A stretch of 64,000 bases of DNA from Brasenia schreberi (GCA_036023115.1 JAYKKT010000076.1:1674001-1738000), one strand, 5' to 3'; positions 1 through 9,879 are shown, numbered from the stretch's first letter. Translations and numbers: made by a program. The notes: generated by a model from the letters alone, not told the origin.

Positions 1-1
1 A

Positions 2-1690
2 GGGGGGTATTTAAACCGATTTTGCAAGTATCATCGGCTCAAAGGCCATGATACCAAACGGTGCTTCTCTCTTCTAAATAAAATTGAGAACTTGATAGCG
101 GAGGGCCGGCTCCAGGTCACTGCGGAATCTGAGCCACCTCAAGCTATCTTCAAGGAACCCTTTCCCAAACACGCCAGTGGCAGTGGGAAAGGAAAGGAGG
201 TATGTACCCTCACCATTTCCAAGGAACTAGCACAAAAGCCCGAACCTGGTCGACCTGCTTGTGCGCCCATCCTTGTATTATACAAGAGGCCCGCCCAAGT
301 CGTCATTCGGGGACCATCAAAAGTGGAAACCCCGACAAAACCAGTTTTGAAAATCCAAGGTTCTCCTCAGCTCATCCTTAGAGCCAAGTTTAGCGCAAAC
401 CCTAGGCTGGTCGTGGGGGAAGTCACTAGATCCGGGAGGATCTACCAACCCCCACACCTTCAAGGTGCTCAAAAGGTGGTCAGTGTGCCTGGCCCCTCAA
501 AAGCATGTATCCCTAGTGGTCTGCCAAAAGCAGATAAGGACAAAATCATCCTAAATCCTTATGATTTCGAAAACCACCTTTCAAAGATTCCTATTCACAT
601 GTCTATCCTAGAGCTTATCAAAACCTCGCCTAGGCATAGACTTGTCTTAGAGAAAATTCTAGAAAGGGCCAAGGTTGATTCGAACATAAGTCCGGAGTCC
701 TTGTCTGCCCAAGTGGCTTTGTTAGGAGCAAAATCGCCCATCACCTTTTCGGAAGATGATGTAGATAGACCCTACGAAACCCATAACCAGGCCCTGCATA
801 TCGAGGTGGTTCTAAACAACCACTCTCTGGACAGGTGCCTAGTCGATGGTGGAGGAGGGCTCAACATCCTTCCACTTCACGTGGCGTACAAAATCGGAGT
901 CACCTTGACTTCAGTGAACCCAAGCCCCATCGTTATCACTGGATACGATGGGAATGCGTCTAGGCCTTTAGGATCCATCGAACTCCCAATGGAAACGGGA
1001 GGGATCGAACACACGGGGGTGTTCCATGTCTTGGACATCCACCCCCATTATAACCTGTTGCTGGGAAGACCCTGGATACACAGTTTGTGCGCTGTGCCAT
1101 CCACCTTCCACAAATGTGTCAAGATCCCTTTTAGGGACCAAGTCGTAGTGATCCTAGGTGAGAGTCACCCACAGCTTCAGGGGATCATAAACTCCCCTTG
1201 TTTATCGAGCTCCCAGGCCCACGAGGCTAACCTGGGGCAAATTATGGTCGAGCCACCTCGGCTCGTGTTGAACAACCCTAGGAAGGTTGTATGTGTGAAG
1301 GGGCTGCCCAAAGCAGGCCCCCTCCCGACTCTAATCCTCCTAGGAAAACCCAAGCGTTCCCTATTTCCAAAATCCCTGGACAAAAGGCCATACGAGCCTA
1401 ATATGGACGACAGCATGTTCCAGGACCACGACTTATATCCCATCTTTTCAAAAAACAAAAGGTCGTGGAACATGTTATTGAACATGGGCTACACGCCCTA
1501 CAAGAGTCTAGGGGCACAAAACCAGGGTCTCCTAGAGCCCATCCTTCCTAGGGCCAACCCAAGCCGATATGGGATCGGCTATACTCCCCAAATACCGCCG
1601 GAACCACCCCCTGTGACCACCTGGGTCAAGGGTGCCCCGGAGCCTGTCTTAGAAGAGACCTATGGTTTAGACCTCCTATTCCGAGTCTAA
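2..1690 (+). CDS. gag-protease polyprotein (ORF1), C-terminal part, A1
   Basis: The frame is open from the window edge to TAA at 1688-1690. It begins just before the zinc knuckle, a C-x2-H-x4-H-x4-C variant (C within codons near 25-70) typical of plant Tat-type gag, which binds the genomic RNA. A retropepsin-like domain follows, with LVDGGGGLNILP at about 840-875 as the active-site loop (Asp-Gly-Gly in place of the usual Asp-Ser/Thr-Gly) and LLLGRPWIHS at about 1047-1085 as the conserved second half. The C-terminal tail (about 1465-1590) has the spaced glycines of a G-patch. Compared with the 955-residue intact copy in A4, this fragment covers roughly the last 560 residues and has no disabling mutation. 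The N-terminal capsid part is off the window. The stop codon overlaps a candidate splicing branch site. Confidence 0.9.
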   Translation, partial: GGYLNRFCKYHRLKGHDTKRCFSLLNKIENLIAEGRLQVTAESEPPQAIFKEPFPKHASGSGKGKEVCTLTISKELAQKPEPGRPACAPILVLYKRPAQVVIRGPSKVETPTKPVLKIQGSPQLILRAKFSANPRLVVGEVTRSGRIYQPPHLQGAQKVVSVPGPSKACIPSGLPKADKDKIILNPYDFENHLSKIPIHMSILELIKTSPRHRLVLEKILERAKVDSNISPESLSAQVALLGAKSPITFSEDDVDRPYETHNQALHIEVVLNNHSLDRCLVDGGGGLNILPLHVAYKIGVTLTSVNPSPIVITGYDGNASRPLGSIELPMETGGIEHTGVFHVLDIHPHYNLLLGRPWIHSLCAVPSTFHKCVKIPFRDQVVVILGESHPQLQGIINSPCLSSSQAHEANLGQIMVEPPRLVLNNPRKVVCVKGLPKAGPLPTLILLGKPKRSLFPKSLDKRPYEPNMDDSMFQDHDLYPIFSKNKRSWNMLLNMGYTPYKSLGAQNQGLLEPILPRANPSRYGIGYTPQIPPEPPPVTTWVKGAPEPVLEETYGLDLLFRV

Positions 1691-1713
1691 CCCATAGTGT
1701 TTTCCCTTTGTAG
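1687..1713 (+). promoter_or_regulatory. candidate branch site and 3' splice site before pol (A1)
   Basis: CTAAC (1687-1691) overlaps the gag-pro stop and is followed by TGTTTTCCCTTTGTAG ending at 1713, a plant-like branch site, pyrimidine tract and acceptor. The same arrangement is at 12091-12117 (A2), 23834-23860 (A3), 48001-47975 (A4, - strand) and, with a diverged but consensus-matching CTGAT, at 61277-61302 (Z). Splicing itself is inferred. Confidence 0.6.
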
Positions 1714-1805
1714 GTATGACGGAAGATCCCTGTTTCTAAAAATACCAAAAACATTTGAAAACTTAAAATCGAAAAAAAATCGAAAAACAAGAAAAACCAA
1801 AAACA

Positions 1806-4800
1806 ATGGAAAAGCAAAAACTCGAAAAAAGTGTGCTTTGTATAGTTCCCAAAGTTCTGGTTTTACAAAAACCCAAAAAAATCGAAAATTCGGAAAATAC
1901 CAAAAAGATTTTGTACATAGCCGCTCCTGGTATGACTTTGGCGAAAGAAAAGGATTTCGAAAGAAACGTTGTCTGCCTAGCCAGACCAAAAATTTCGAAA
2001 TCACTTGAAAATCCAAGTACAAAACCAGGTTATTTTGAAAACCACGCATCAAATTCCCTCGGGTCTAAAGCCCACGAGAATGATCAAAGCCCAGAAGTGG
2101 ATCCCCTTGAGGAAGATCCCACTTCTGAGCTCCCAGAATTTCATAGAATTCTCGATTTTGAAAGACCTTCCCAATCAGTAGGAGGAGATTTCGTAGAGGT
2201 GAACCTAGGGGATGATTCCAATCCCAAAACCATCAAAATAGGCGCATGCTTGCATGAAACTGAAAAGTTAGCATTCATTGCATTTTTACGAACCTATTTA
2301 GATGTGTTTGCATGGACGTATGAAGACATGCCGGGCATAGATCCCAGCATAGTCGAGCATCGTCTTCCCTTAGATGTAGGTGTAAAACCAATAAAGCAGA
2401 AGCTTAGGAAAATACACCCGAATGTACACACGCAAGTCAAAGAGGGTTTAGAAGATCTGCTAAAAGCCGGATTTATAAAACCCATTGCGTATTCTGATTG
2501 GTTGTCAAATATCGTTGTAGTTCGAAAAACCAATGGGAAAATTCGAATATGCATCGATTTCAGAAACCTGAATAAAGCCACTCCAAAGGATAATTATCCT
2601 TTACCAAACATAGATTTGATAGTCGATAGTACTGCAAATCATGAAATGTTTTCATTTATGGATGGCTATTCAGGCTATAATCAAATCAAACTAAGCCCAC
2701 GAGATCAAGGTAAGACCGCCTTCACAACCCCATGGGGCACGTACTGCTATACAGTCATGCCCTTTGGTTTCAAAAATGCCGGCGCAACATACCAACGAGC
2801 CATGAACACGATCTTCCATGATCAAATTCACGAGCTTGTAGAAGTGTATGTAGATGATCTCTTGGCAAAATCCAAAACCCGATGCACCCATATCGAATGT
2901 TTACAAAAAATCTTCGAAAGGCTTAGGCTTTACAAAGTAAAGCTAAACCCTCAAAAATGTGTGTTCGGGGTAGAATCAGGAAAGCTTCTAGGCTTTATGG
3001 TAAGCCAAAGGGGAATAGAAGTCGACCCCTCTAAGTGTTGAGCCATCATAGACATGGCTCCACCCTCCAATCTCACCCAAGTCCGTAGCCTCCAGGGTCG
3101 ATTGCAATCTGTGCGCCGATTCATATCGAATCTGGCAACTAGATGCGAACCCTTCAACAAACTGTTGAGGAAGGGCACGAAATTCTTATGGGATGGCGAA
3201 TGCCAAAAGTCCTTCGAGAGACTAAAGGCATACTTGGTGAATCCCCCCGTTTTGAATCCTCCAAAGCAAGGAAAACCGCTTTTATTATACATCTCCGTGC
3301 ATGTAAACGCTTTAGGAGCCCTGTTGGCTCAATACGAGGATGACACCCATAAGGAGTATGCCATCTACTATATTTCGAAAACTCTCTTGGCTTATGAACG
3401 AAATTATCAAGCCATGGAGAAGACGTGCTTGGCCCTAGTCTGGGCCTGCCAGAAATTCAGACACTACTTCCTAGATCATGAGATCTGGATAGTGTCCAAG
3501 CTTGATCCAATCAAGCACTTGTTCGAAAAACCCATTCTCACAGGTAGATTGGGCAAATGGCAACTCCTTCTAATGGAGTATGATCTAAAATACCATCACC
3601 AGATCTCCGTTAAGGGGCAAGCCCTAGCAGATTACGTGGCTGACTTCCCCTTGGAGGACGCATATCCCACTCTTGTCGAAATGCCTGATGAAGGCATATT
3701 GCAAAACCATTTTCAAAACCACATTTTGGCAAATTCTTTTGAAAACCAAGTGTGGAAGATGCACTTCGACGGGGCACGAAACCAACGAGGGGCTGGTGCC
3801 GGGATCATCCTAATCTCCCCTGAAAAGGGCGAGATTCCCATAGCGGTCCGCTTAGATTTCGAATGTTCCAACAACGTAGCTGAGTATGAAGCACTCATAC
3901 AAGGCTTAAGGATTTCGAAAACTCTAGGGGCATCATGCATCGAGGTCTTTGGAGAGTCGCTCCTTGTCATAAATCAGATTTTAAAAATTTGGCAAGTACG
4001 TAATGAGAAACTACTTCCATATCACGAGTTGGCCACTCGATTGGTCCACTCCTTCCAGTCGTGTAAGCTCACACACGTGGGAAGAGAGGACAATGGCATC
4101 GCCGATGCCCTCTCCTCCTTGGGTTCAGCCCTGAAGGTCGATCCCATTTCAGGGACCAGATCTTTGGAAATATGGCATGCGCCCCATCCATCCACACACG
4201 ACTTGGATATTTGCCAAAACAACCCAGAGTCTATTGAAAAACCTTGGTTCTATGACATAAAACAATTTTTAGAAAATGGGGATTCACCGAGGATGCCACA
4301 TCCAAAGATAGGGCATTCATTCGTAAGATTTCGACCCGATACACCATTCTGGGTGGGGTCTTATACAAAAAGAGTTTTACCGGCATTCTGCTTAGGTGTA
4401 TCGACCTAGAGGAGGCTAGGATAGTGATGCACGAGTTCCACGATGGAGAATGTGGAGGTCATGTTAATGCCAACATGATGGCAATGAAAATACTTAGAGG
4501 GGGTTATTTTTGGTCCACCCTCAAAAAGGATTGTCACGATCATGTTAGGAAGTGTCATCCATGTCAAGTGCATGGGCACGCCATTCATATCCCTTCATCT
4601 GCATTGCATTCCGTGGTCAGCCCCTGGCGATTTACCATGTGGGCGTTTGACATTGTAGGCCCCATATTTCCAAAGGCCTCGAATGGGCATCGTTTTATTT
4701 TAGCAGCCACGGAGTATTTCTCCAAGTGGGTGGAAGCCATTTCCCTAACGAATGTGATGGGGCAACATGTGGTGGCTTTCATCCGGAGGAATATCTTGGC

Positions 4801-5491
4801 TCGATTTGGGGTTCCACGAGACCTTGTGTCTGATAATGGTACCCCATTCAAGAACGAGCGGATGGTTAAGTTGTGCAACACGTATGGCATAACTCACCAC
4901 TTCTCCTCGCCCTACTACCCTCAAGGCAACGGCCAAGCCGAAGCCACAAACAAGACTCTCATTGGTATCATTGAGAAGACCTTAGAGAAGGGTAGGAGGT
5001 GGCATGAGAAGCTGGATGAAGCCTTATGGGCTTATAGGACTTCCATCCGGACTCCCACGAATGCCACACCATTCGAATTGGTCTATGGCACAAACGCCAT
5101 TCTTCCCATTCATACCCAACTGCATTCATTCCATACATCCATTGCACTCGACCTCCCCCTAGAGATGCTCCAGCATGCTAGGATGGCCGAGCTAGATTTG
5201 CTAGATGAGAGGCGACTCCTTGCCATGGATCATGCTCGTGCATACCGGCAAAGGATAGCCCGACATTATAGCAAACACATGAGACCTCGCCACTTTGAAG
5301 TGGGAGATCTGGTCTTGAAAACCATCCACCATCGTGGCCCACACCCCCTAGGCAAGTGGCGCCCCAACTGGGATGGACCCTATGTTGTGCGAGCAACCAC
5401 TACGAACAATTCGTATTGGTTGATCGATGTAGAAGGTAGGAATTTAGCAGATCCTATCAATATTCAATACTTAAAGAAGTATCATGTGTAG
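1806..5491 (+). pseudogene. pol (RT-RNase H-aRNase H-integrase, ORF2), broken, A1
   Basis: Same organisation as the intact 1228-residue ORF2 of A3 and A4. The ATG at 1806 sits in AACAATGG. Two lesions disable it. TGA at 3039-3041 replaces the CGA seen in the other copies (Ser-Lys-Cys-Arg), a C-to-T change in a CpG as expected from deamination of methylated DNA. One G is missing from the G run near 4277, shifting the frame, so the integrase is open only in another frame (4424-5491). The RT catalytic YVDD (about 2847-2858) is intact. The archaeal-type RNase H has GES instead of GDS (3954-3956), an Asp-to-Glu change at a predicted metal-binding position. The integrase D, D and E residues and the GPY motif are present after the frameshift. 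Confidence 0.93.
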
Positions 5492-6670
5492 GATCTGGAT
5501 TAAATTCCAGTTTTCGAAAATTTTATAGGGATAGCTGCCCTGAGACGTGTGAATAAGGTGCAAAAGCAACTCGTGTGACCCTGAGTGAGAGAATTCGCAC
5601 TTGTGAAAGAGTGGAGTTTTCAAAATCGTGGTTACATTTCAAAATCCTTCGTTTTACAAAGAAAGGCCTAGTTCAACATAGCAAGATACTTGCAAGTAGT
5701 ACGTGCTATTTCTAAATAGGCTGATCTAGAATGGATCGAGTGTAGGCTTGGGATAAGTCCTCCCCTCTTCTCTTCTCCTTCCAAAAGGAAAACGAAGGCC
5801 CAAATCAAAAGGGAATTTCCCATTTAAAGTCTCTTTCCAAAAGAAAGAAACCAGACTTGAAAAAGAAAAATCGATTCTCTTATGAAAAAGAGGGATTAAA
5901 GAAAAAATACTCCCAAAGGGAGACCCTCTATGGAAAAAAAGGAAAAAGAGGCCAAAAAGCTCAAAAAGAGCAGTTTTCCGCCTTCTGTGCCTCAAACCAC
6001 GGGACGCTTCAGAAGGGACCGTGGTATCTCTTTCCCATCCCTGGCTTATCCCAAGCTAAAGCATGGTTCATTTCGAGGAATCCTAAAGTAAAAATAGGAT
6101 TTACTTACTTGAATTTCATCTTGTTTGAGAATTCGACCTTTCGAGTAAGGCGTAGGAATTTGAAATAAAGCTTGTTTTCTTATAAAACCTCCGCTAGATA
6201 AGCGAGTGTTAAGACTCAAACAAAGGCAAGCACGAAGAGCTCGAGATCCTTAGGATCGAGGCTCAAGACAGTTGTCCCTTTTGTAAATAGTTTGTAAATA
6301 AGTTTTAAAAACCGAACATCGAACAGCATAGGGTTTTTTTTTTTTTGCTCACTTGGAGCAGTAGGCCTTGTAAGTCTCTAGAGTTCGACCACACCTGGTC
6401 CCTGGGAGGTCACCACTTCTTGGCACCACACCCATGTTATTTGCATCCCACACATGGTACTTGCATGAACATGATCCCATTTAGGACCAGATTCCATAGT
6501 ATAACCCTTTGGCGTGATATCTCCTCCTACCAGAGTTTGTAAAATTGAGATTTTGCTAAAATGGGACGATCCCATATTCTTCGTGGCTAGATCTAGGGAG
6601 ACATTAAAAGGGGTGTTTGTCATCTTTGCCCTTATCCAAATCTATTTGGACAAGGCCAAAGAGGGGCATC
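5492..6670 (+). other. A1 3' noncoding region with conserved stem-loops and polypurine tract
   Basis: About 1.18 kb between pol and the 3' LTR with no credible gene. Structure visible by eye: a nested stem AGAGGG (5889-5894) / CCCTCT (5924-5929) enclosing CTCCC-AAA-GGGAG (5910-5922); ACCACGG (5996-6002) / CCGTGGT (6019-6025); ATGGGA-CGA-TCCCAT (6561-6575); and CCTTaTCCAAA-tcta-TTTGGAcAAGG (6630-6655). The polypurine tract AAAGAGGGGCATC (6658-6670), which primes plus-strand DNA, abuts the LTR. The first two stems recur unchanged in relic Z. Confidence 0.8.
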
Positions 6671-7151
6671 TGTAAACACCCCGAAATCCCACGAATTTCT
6701 TAAACAAATATGGTTTTATACAAGCAGCCCCCAAAGGGCCATTTTGAGTTTGGAAACCCAGGAGCCTTCCAAACAACCCTGTACATATGTTTTAAACTAT
6801 ATCTTTCAAAAACATACGATATGGCTTTTGAAAACCCTTTTAAAACATGTTTTGAAACCCCGAAGTGGCTTGGCCCGATCAAGACAGGACCAGGAGAGCC
6901 AAGAAGAGCCCGGAACCGGAGCACCTGTCGAGCCCGGCGCAGCAACTCTTGTATCTGATTCACACCCCAGGATCTCGAACGTCCAAGACCCTGTTCTTAC
7001 CAAAATATCATTTGAAGTCATCTCCGGAAGGCAGAAACGGAGGCGGACGACCATGTTGGCGAAGACCCAACGCAGACGGAGTACTGATGCTGTCAGGCCC
7101 CGCACGAATCGTCCGTTTCGAACCCAGCTCGAAGGAGTCAGAGTTCAGTTT

Positions 7152-7189
7152 GGATTGGATCTGGACCATATATATCCAGATTCCAATCC
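7152..7189 (+). repeat. U3 inverted repeat (A1 LTR)
   Basis: GGATTGGATCTGGA (7152-7165) pairs with the arm at 7175-7189 across a CCATATATA loop, with one bulged base. The equivalent hairpin in the B LTR (14131-14167) is perfect and has changed both arms, which suggests that the pairing is maintained. Confidence 0.7.
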
Positions 7190-7274
7190 AAACCCATATG
7201 TGGATTTGGATTTGGATCCAGAGATCCAATCCAATATCCATATCCATGGCCCACATCACCTTCTCATAAATGGA

Positions 7275-7300
7275 GGTGGGGCCCACTTGAAATTCACGTG
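7275..7300 (+). promoter_or_regulatory. candidate U3 regulatory sites (TCP-like and G-box)
   Basis: GTGGGGCCCAC (7275-7285) matches the class I TCP core GGNCCCAC, and CACGTG (7295-7300) is a G-box. Both recur in the other family A LTRs, for example in the A3 LTR near 18247 and 18266. Function is inferred from motif only. Confidence 0.4.
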
Positions 7301-7479
7301 GGATATTGGGCATGAGAGAGAGTGGGGTTGAAAAATATCAAGAGTGTTGTATTAAGCTTGACTTGTGTGTCAAGTTTGGGTTAATCATGTGGGTTAGCCT
7401 AATTGAGTGGGTTTAAGCTTGTAATTAGCTAAAACCTAACCTAGGGCTGCACCAACATGGGGTGATCAAGGTCTATGGG

Positions 7480-7870
7480 TCATGCTAAGGGAGCTCCTTC
7501 ACCTAAACCTAGCCAAAAATGCCTAAACCTAGCCTAAACCCCTAATCCACCCCTAATCTGAACCTAATCACCTAACCCACTTCCCTAATCCCGGCCTAAT
7601 CCCAACCTAATCACCTAACCCACTCCCCTAATCCTTCCCTAAACCTAGATTAATTTCCCTAATCCTAGCCTAAACCACCTAACCTAGCTCACTAAACCTC
7701 ACCCTAAAACCCAACCACCTAACCTAGCCCTAAACCCCTAAACCACCCTTAGCCCACGATTTTCCCAAACCCCTAGTTTTAAAATATCTGGCCCAACCCC
7801 ATCCAGCCCACCTTATCTACATACTACCCTACCTAAACCACCTAACCACTACCCACAACCCAGCCCTAAC
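7480..7870 (+). repeat. CCTAA/CCTAAAC-rich degenerate tract in LTR
   Basis: Dozens of short CCTAA, CCTAAACC and CCCTAAACC words in irregular order, reminiscent of the plant telomere repeat (CCCTAAA) and of the telo-box but not a clean array. The same tract is at about 18470-18845, 29650-30025, 35625-36005 and, reversed, 41815-42200 and 53070-53460. Confidence 0.7.
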
Positions 7871-7885
7871 CGACCTACCCATCCC

Positions 7886-7894
7886 CTATTTAAA
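7886..7894 (+). promoter_or_regulatory. candidate TATA box, family A LTR
   Basis: CTATTTAAA, followed about 30 nt downstream by pyrimidine-rich DNA. It is conserved in the A3 LTRs (18859-18866 in the 5' copy), in A2 and in A4 (reverse, 41811-41818 and 53063-53070), and missing from the deleted A0 LTR. An alternative TATA position is CATAAATGG at 7265-7273, which aligns with the consensus TATA of the B LTR. Confidence 0.5.
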
Positions 7895-8599
7895 CCCCCC
7901 TCATTGTGGGCGGGTTTTCCAAGTGGGAACCACTCTCCACTCCCAGCCGGGCCCTCTCATTCTCCCATCTCTCATCCGTCTTCCCAGCAGCTCCAGCTCC
8001 TCCACCAGCCGCCACCTGCTCCGCCACCTTCCCTCTTCCGTCCACCACCACTGCCCCCCATCCGGACGCCACTATCTTCCACCAACTCCACCAGCCGACA
8101 GCTACCTGCCCGCCACTCTCCCGCTCCATCCGCCACTCTTTCCCATTCGGTAAGTCCCCCTAACTCCCTCACAGCCACTCTCTACCACCCCTCCACTCTT
8201 AGCCACCCATCTTCCCCTTAGCTCAACCTCTTTGCCGCCACCATCTAAGCCTAGCCGAACCTAGGATAACCCAAGTGGCTGGCCACTGCTTAGCCACCAT
8301 CTCCCATTCGGCCGACCCCCCCCTAGGTGCCCTATTTGGCCTTCCCACTAACTCACCTTTTAGGGCCAGTTTTCCCTTAGTACCTAACTTCCCTAGTGAC
8401 CCTAAGACCCACTTAGTCAGCCACTCTAAACTCCCTACTTGGAGGCGCCGCCCACTTGCCACCGGTCCCCTTCGAGGCGTCCATCCCGCGCCCCATTTGC
8501 AGCCGGCCAGCACCCTTGGTCACACACCTTCGCGGAGCTCCCATTTGCAGCCCAAAGCCAAGGCCACGCTCAAGCAAGACCTCTACGGACCAGCTACTT

Positions 8600-8605
8600 G
8601 TAAGT
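8600..8605 (+). promoter_or_regulatory. candidate 5' splice site in LTR leader
   Basis: GTAAGT about 50 nt upstream of the conserved GGAG/CTCC hairpin. A GTAAGT occupies the same relative place in A3 (19572), A4 (reverse, 52349-52344), B (15801) and Z (58277). A second GTAAGT at 8150 occurs only in family A (19123 in A3, 52797-52792 reverse in A4). Confidence 0.45.
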
Positions 8606-8654
8606 TTCTAAACTCGGTCTTTGATCATACACTTGCTTGAAATTCAATTTGATA

Positions 8655-8688
8655 CGGGGTTGTAATAACGGAGCATAGTCTCCCCCCG
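8655..8688 (+). other. conserved LTR stem-loop with AATAA-containing bulge
   Basis: CGGGG, a 10-nt bulge TTGTAATAAC, then GGAG, a 6-nt loop and CTCC, closing with CCCCG. The same fold is at 15839-15872 in B and 58338-58369 in Z. The flanking repeat of TTGTAATAACG just downstream may carry polyadenylation signals; that part is inference. Confidence 0.6.
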
Positions 8689-8837
8689 CTTGTAATAACG
8701 TGGCTTGGCACAACCACACACGTGCACTCTCTTAGTCGTGCACAATTTCAAACACACACGGGCCTAATCAGCCCCTAATATATAAGTGTACGTATATATT
8801 TCATTTCCGAAGGGTTTTGTTTAAGTTGGGTGTGTTG

Positions 8838-9345
8838 TCTTTCAATTTAAACACTCTCACACACATTGAGCTTTCGCTCTTATTTGAAAGACCCAAGTAA
8901 GGGCCGATCTATACTATTTGGGTTTCATTTCATGTCGTGTGAGTAAGTCTTTCAATTTAAACACTCTCACACACATTGAGCTTTCGCTCTTATTTGAAAG
9001 ACCCAAGTAAGGGCCGACCTATACTATTTGGGTTTCATTTCTTGTCGTGTGAGTAAGTCTTTCAATTCAAGCACTTTCACACACATTGAGCCTTCGCTCT
9101 TACTCCCAAGACCTTAGTAAAGGCCTTATTGCAGTTATATTTGGGTTTCATTTATGTCGTGTGTGTAGTACTTCAATTTAAACACTCTCACACACATTGA
9201 GCCTTCGCTCTTACTCCCAAGACCTTAGTCAAGGCCATACTGCAATTTATATTTGGGTTTAATTTCATGTCGTGTGTGTAAGTCTTTCAATTCAAACACG
9301 CACCCACATTGAGCCTTCGCTCTTATTTGCAAGACCCGAGTAAGG
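8838..9345 (+). repeat. ~110-bp tandem repeats in LTR (5 units)
   Basis: Each unit contains CTTTCAATT, a CACACACATTGAGC box, TTCGCTCTTA, AAGACC, and TTGGGTTTCATTT with TCGTGTG. Family A LTRs carry five units, except the A3 LTRs with four. B has about four diverged units and Z three degenerate ones. Confidence 0.85.
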
Positions 9346-9373
9346 GCTCATATACATAAGATATATACGTATC

Positions 9374-9450
9374 TCCCTTCGGTTATTTCCCTTCGGTTAT
9401 TTCCCTTCGGTTATTTCCCTTCGGTTATTTCCCTTCTGTTATTTCCCTTC
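9374..9450 (+). repeat. 14-bp tandem repeat (CCCTTCGGTTATTT)
   Basis: Five and a half units in A1. Copy number varies between LTRs; the two LTRs of A4 differ by one unit, consistent with slippage. Confidence 0.85.
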
Positions 9451-9751
9451 AGCATTATCTTTACATTTCGGGTTTTCCCTTTGGAGTAGCGTGAGTTTGC
9501 ATTGCATCTACGCCATACCACGAGGTAGGACGCATATTGCATCGAAGCAACCCCCGCTCGAATTCGCCCATGTAGTGGAGTGTTCATAACACACAAACTA
9601 GGCGACCCAAAAAGGGATAAAAGAAAAGACTTAGGCACGTGCAAATCCACGTGATCTAAAAACATGCAATCGCATCTTAAAAACCCGAAATAGACACCTC
9701 GAACCGTTTCGTAGACTTTCTCCCTAAAAACTCGATTTTTGCAAAAGCGTA

Positions 9752-9879
9752 CAGACTGACCCTTGCGCATCGGTGCAAGAAGGTCTGCGACGACAAGAGC
9801 TCACTTGCTCACAGTCGCCACGTTTAGAAGTCAGTGTTGATATATCTTCGCTAGCTTAAGTAAGCTAGCTGGCACGCCC
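9752..9879 (+). other. U5 structured region with PBS-like decamer
   Basis: First hairpin: outer stem CAGAC/GTCTG (9752-9756 / 9783-9787) around CTTGCGC-ATCG-GTGCAAG (9762-9779). Second: GCTAGCTTAAGTAAGCTAGC (9850-9869), a near-perfect palindrome. It is followed directly by TGGCACGCCC (9870-9879), identical to the first 10 nt of the primer binding site that lies about 100 nt downstream in complete copies. Confidence 0.75.

Noticed and set aside
6345..6542. Possible env-like gene in the 3' noncoding region
   Set aside because: Only short frames, not conserved in frame between copies, with no signal peptide or membrane segment.
7440..7880. Interstitial telomere
   Set aside because: CCTAA words are irregular and there is no run of exact CCCTAAA units; the tract moves as part of the LTR.
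7904..8221. Proline-rich reading frames in the LTR leader (also near 18876, 30056, 36041, 41535, 52784)
   Set aside because: They arise in several frames of a pyrimidine-rich stretch, change frame between copies, and begin beside the TATA before the likely transcript start.
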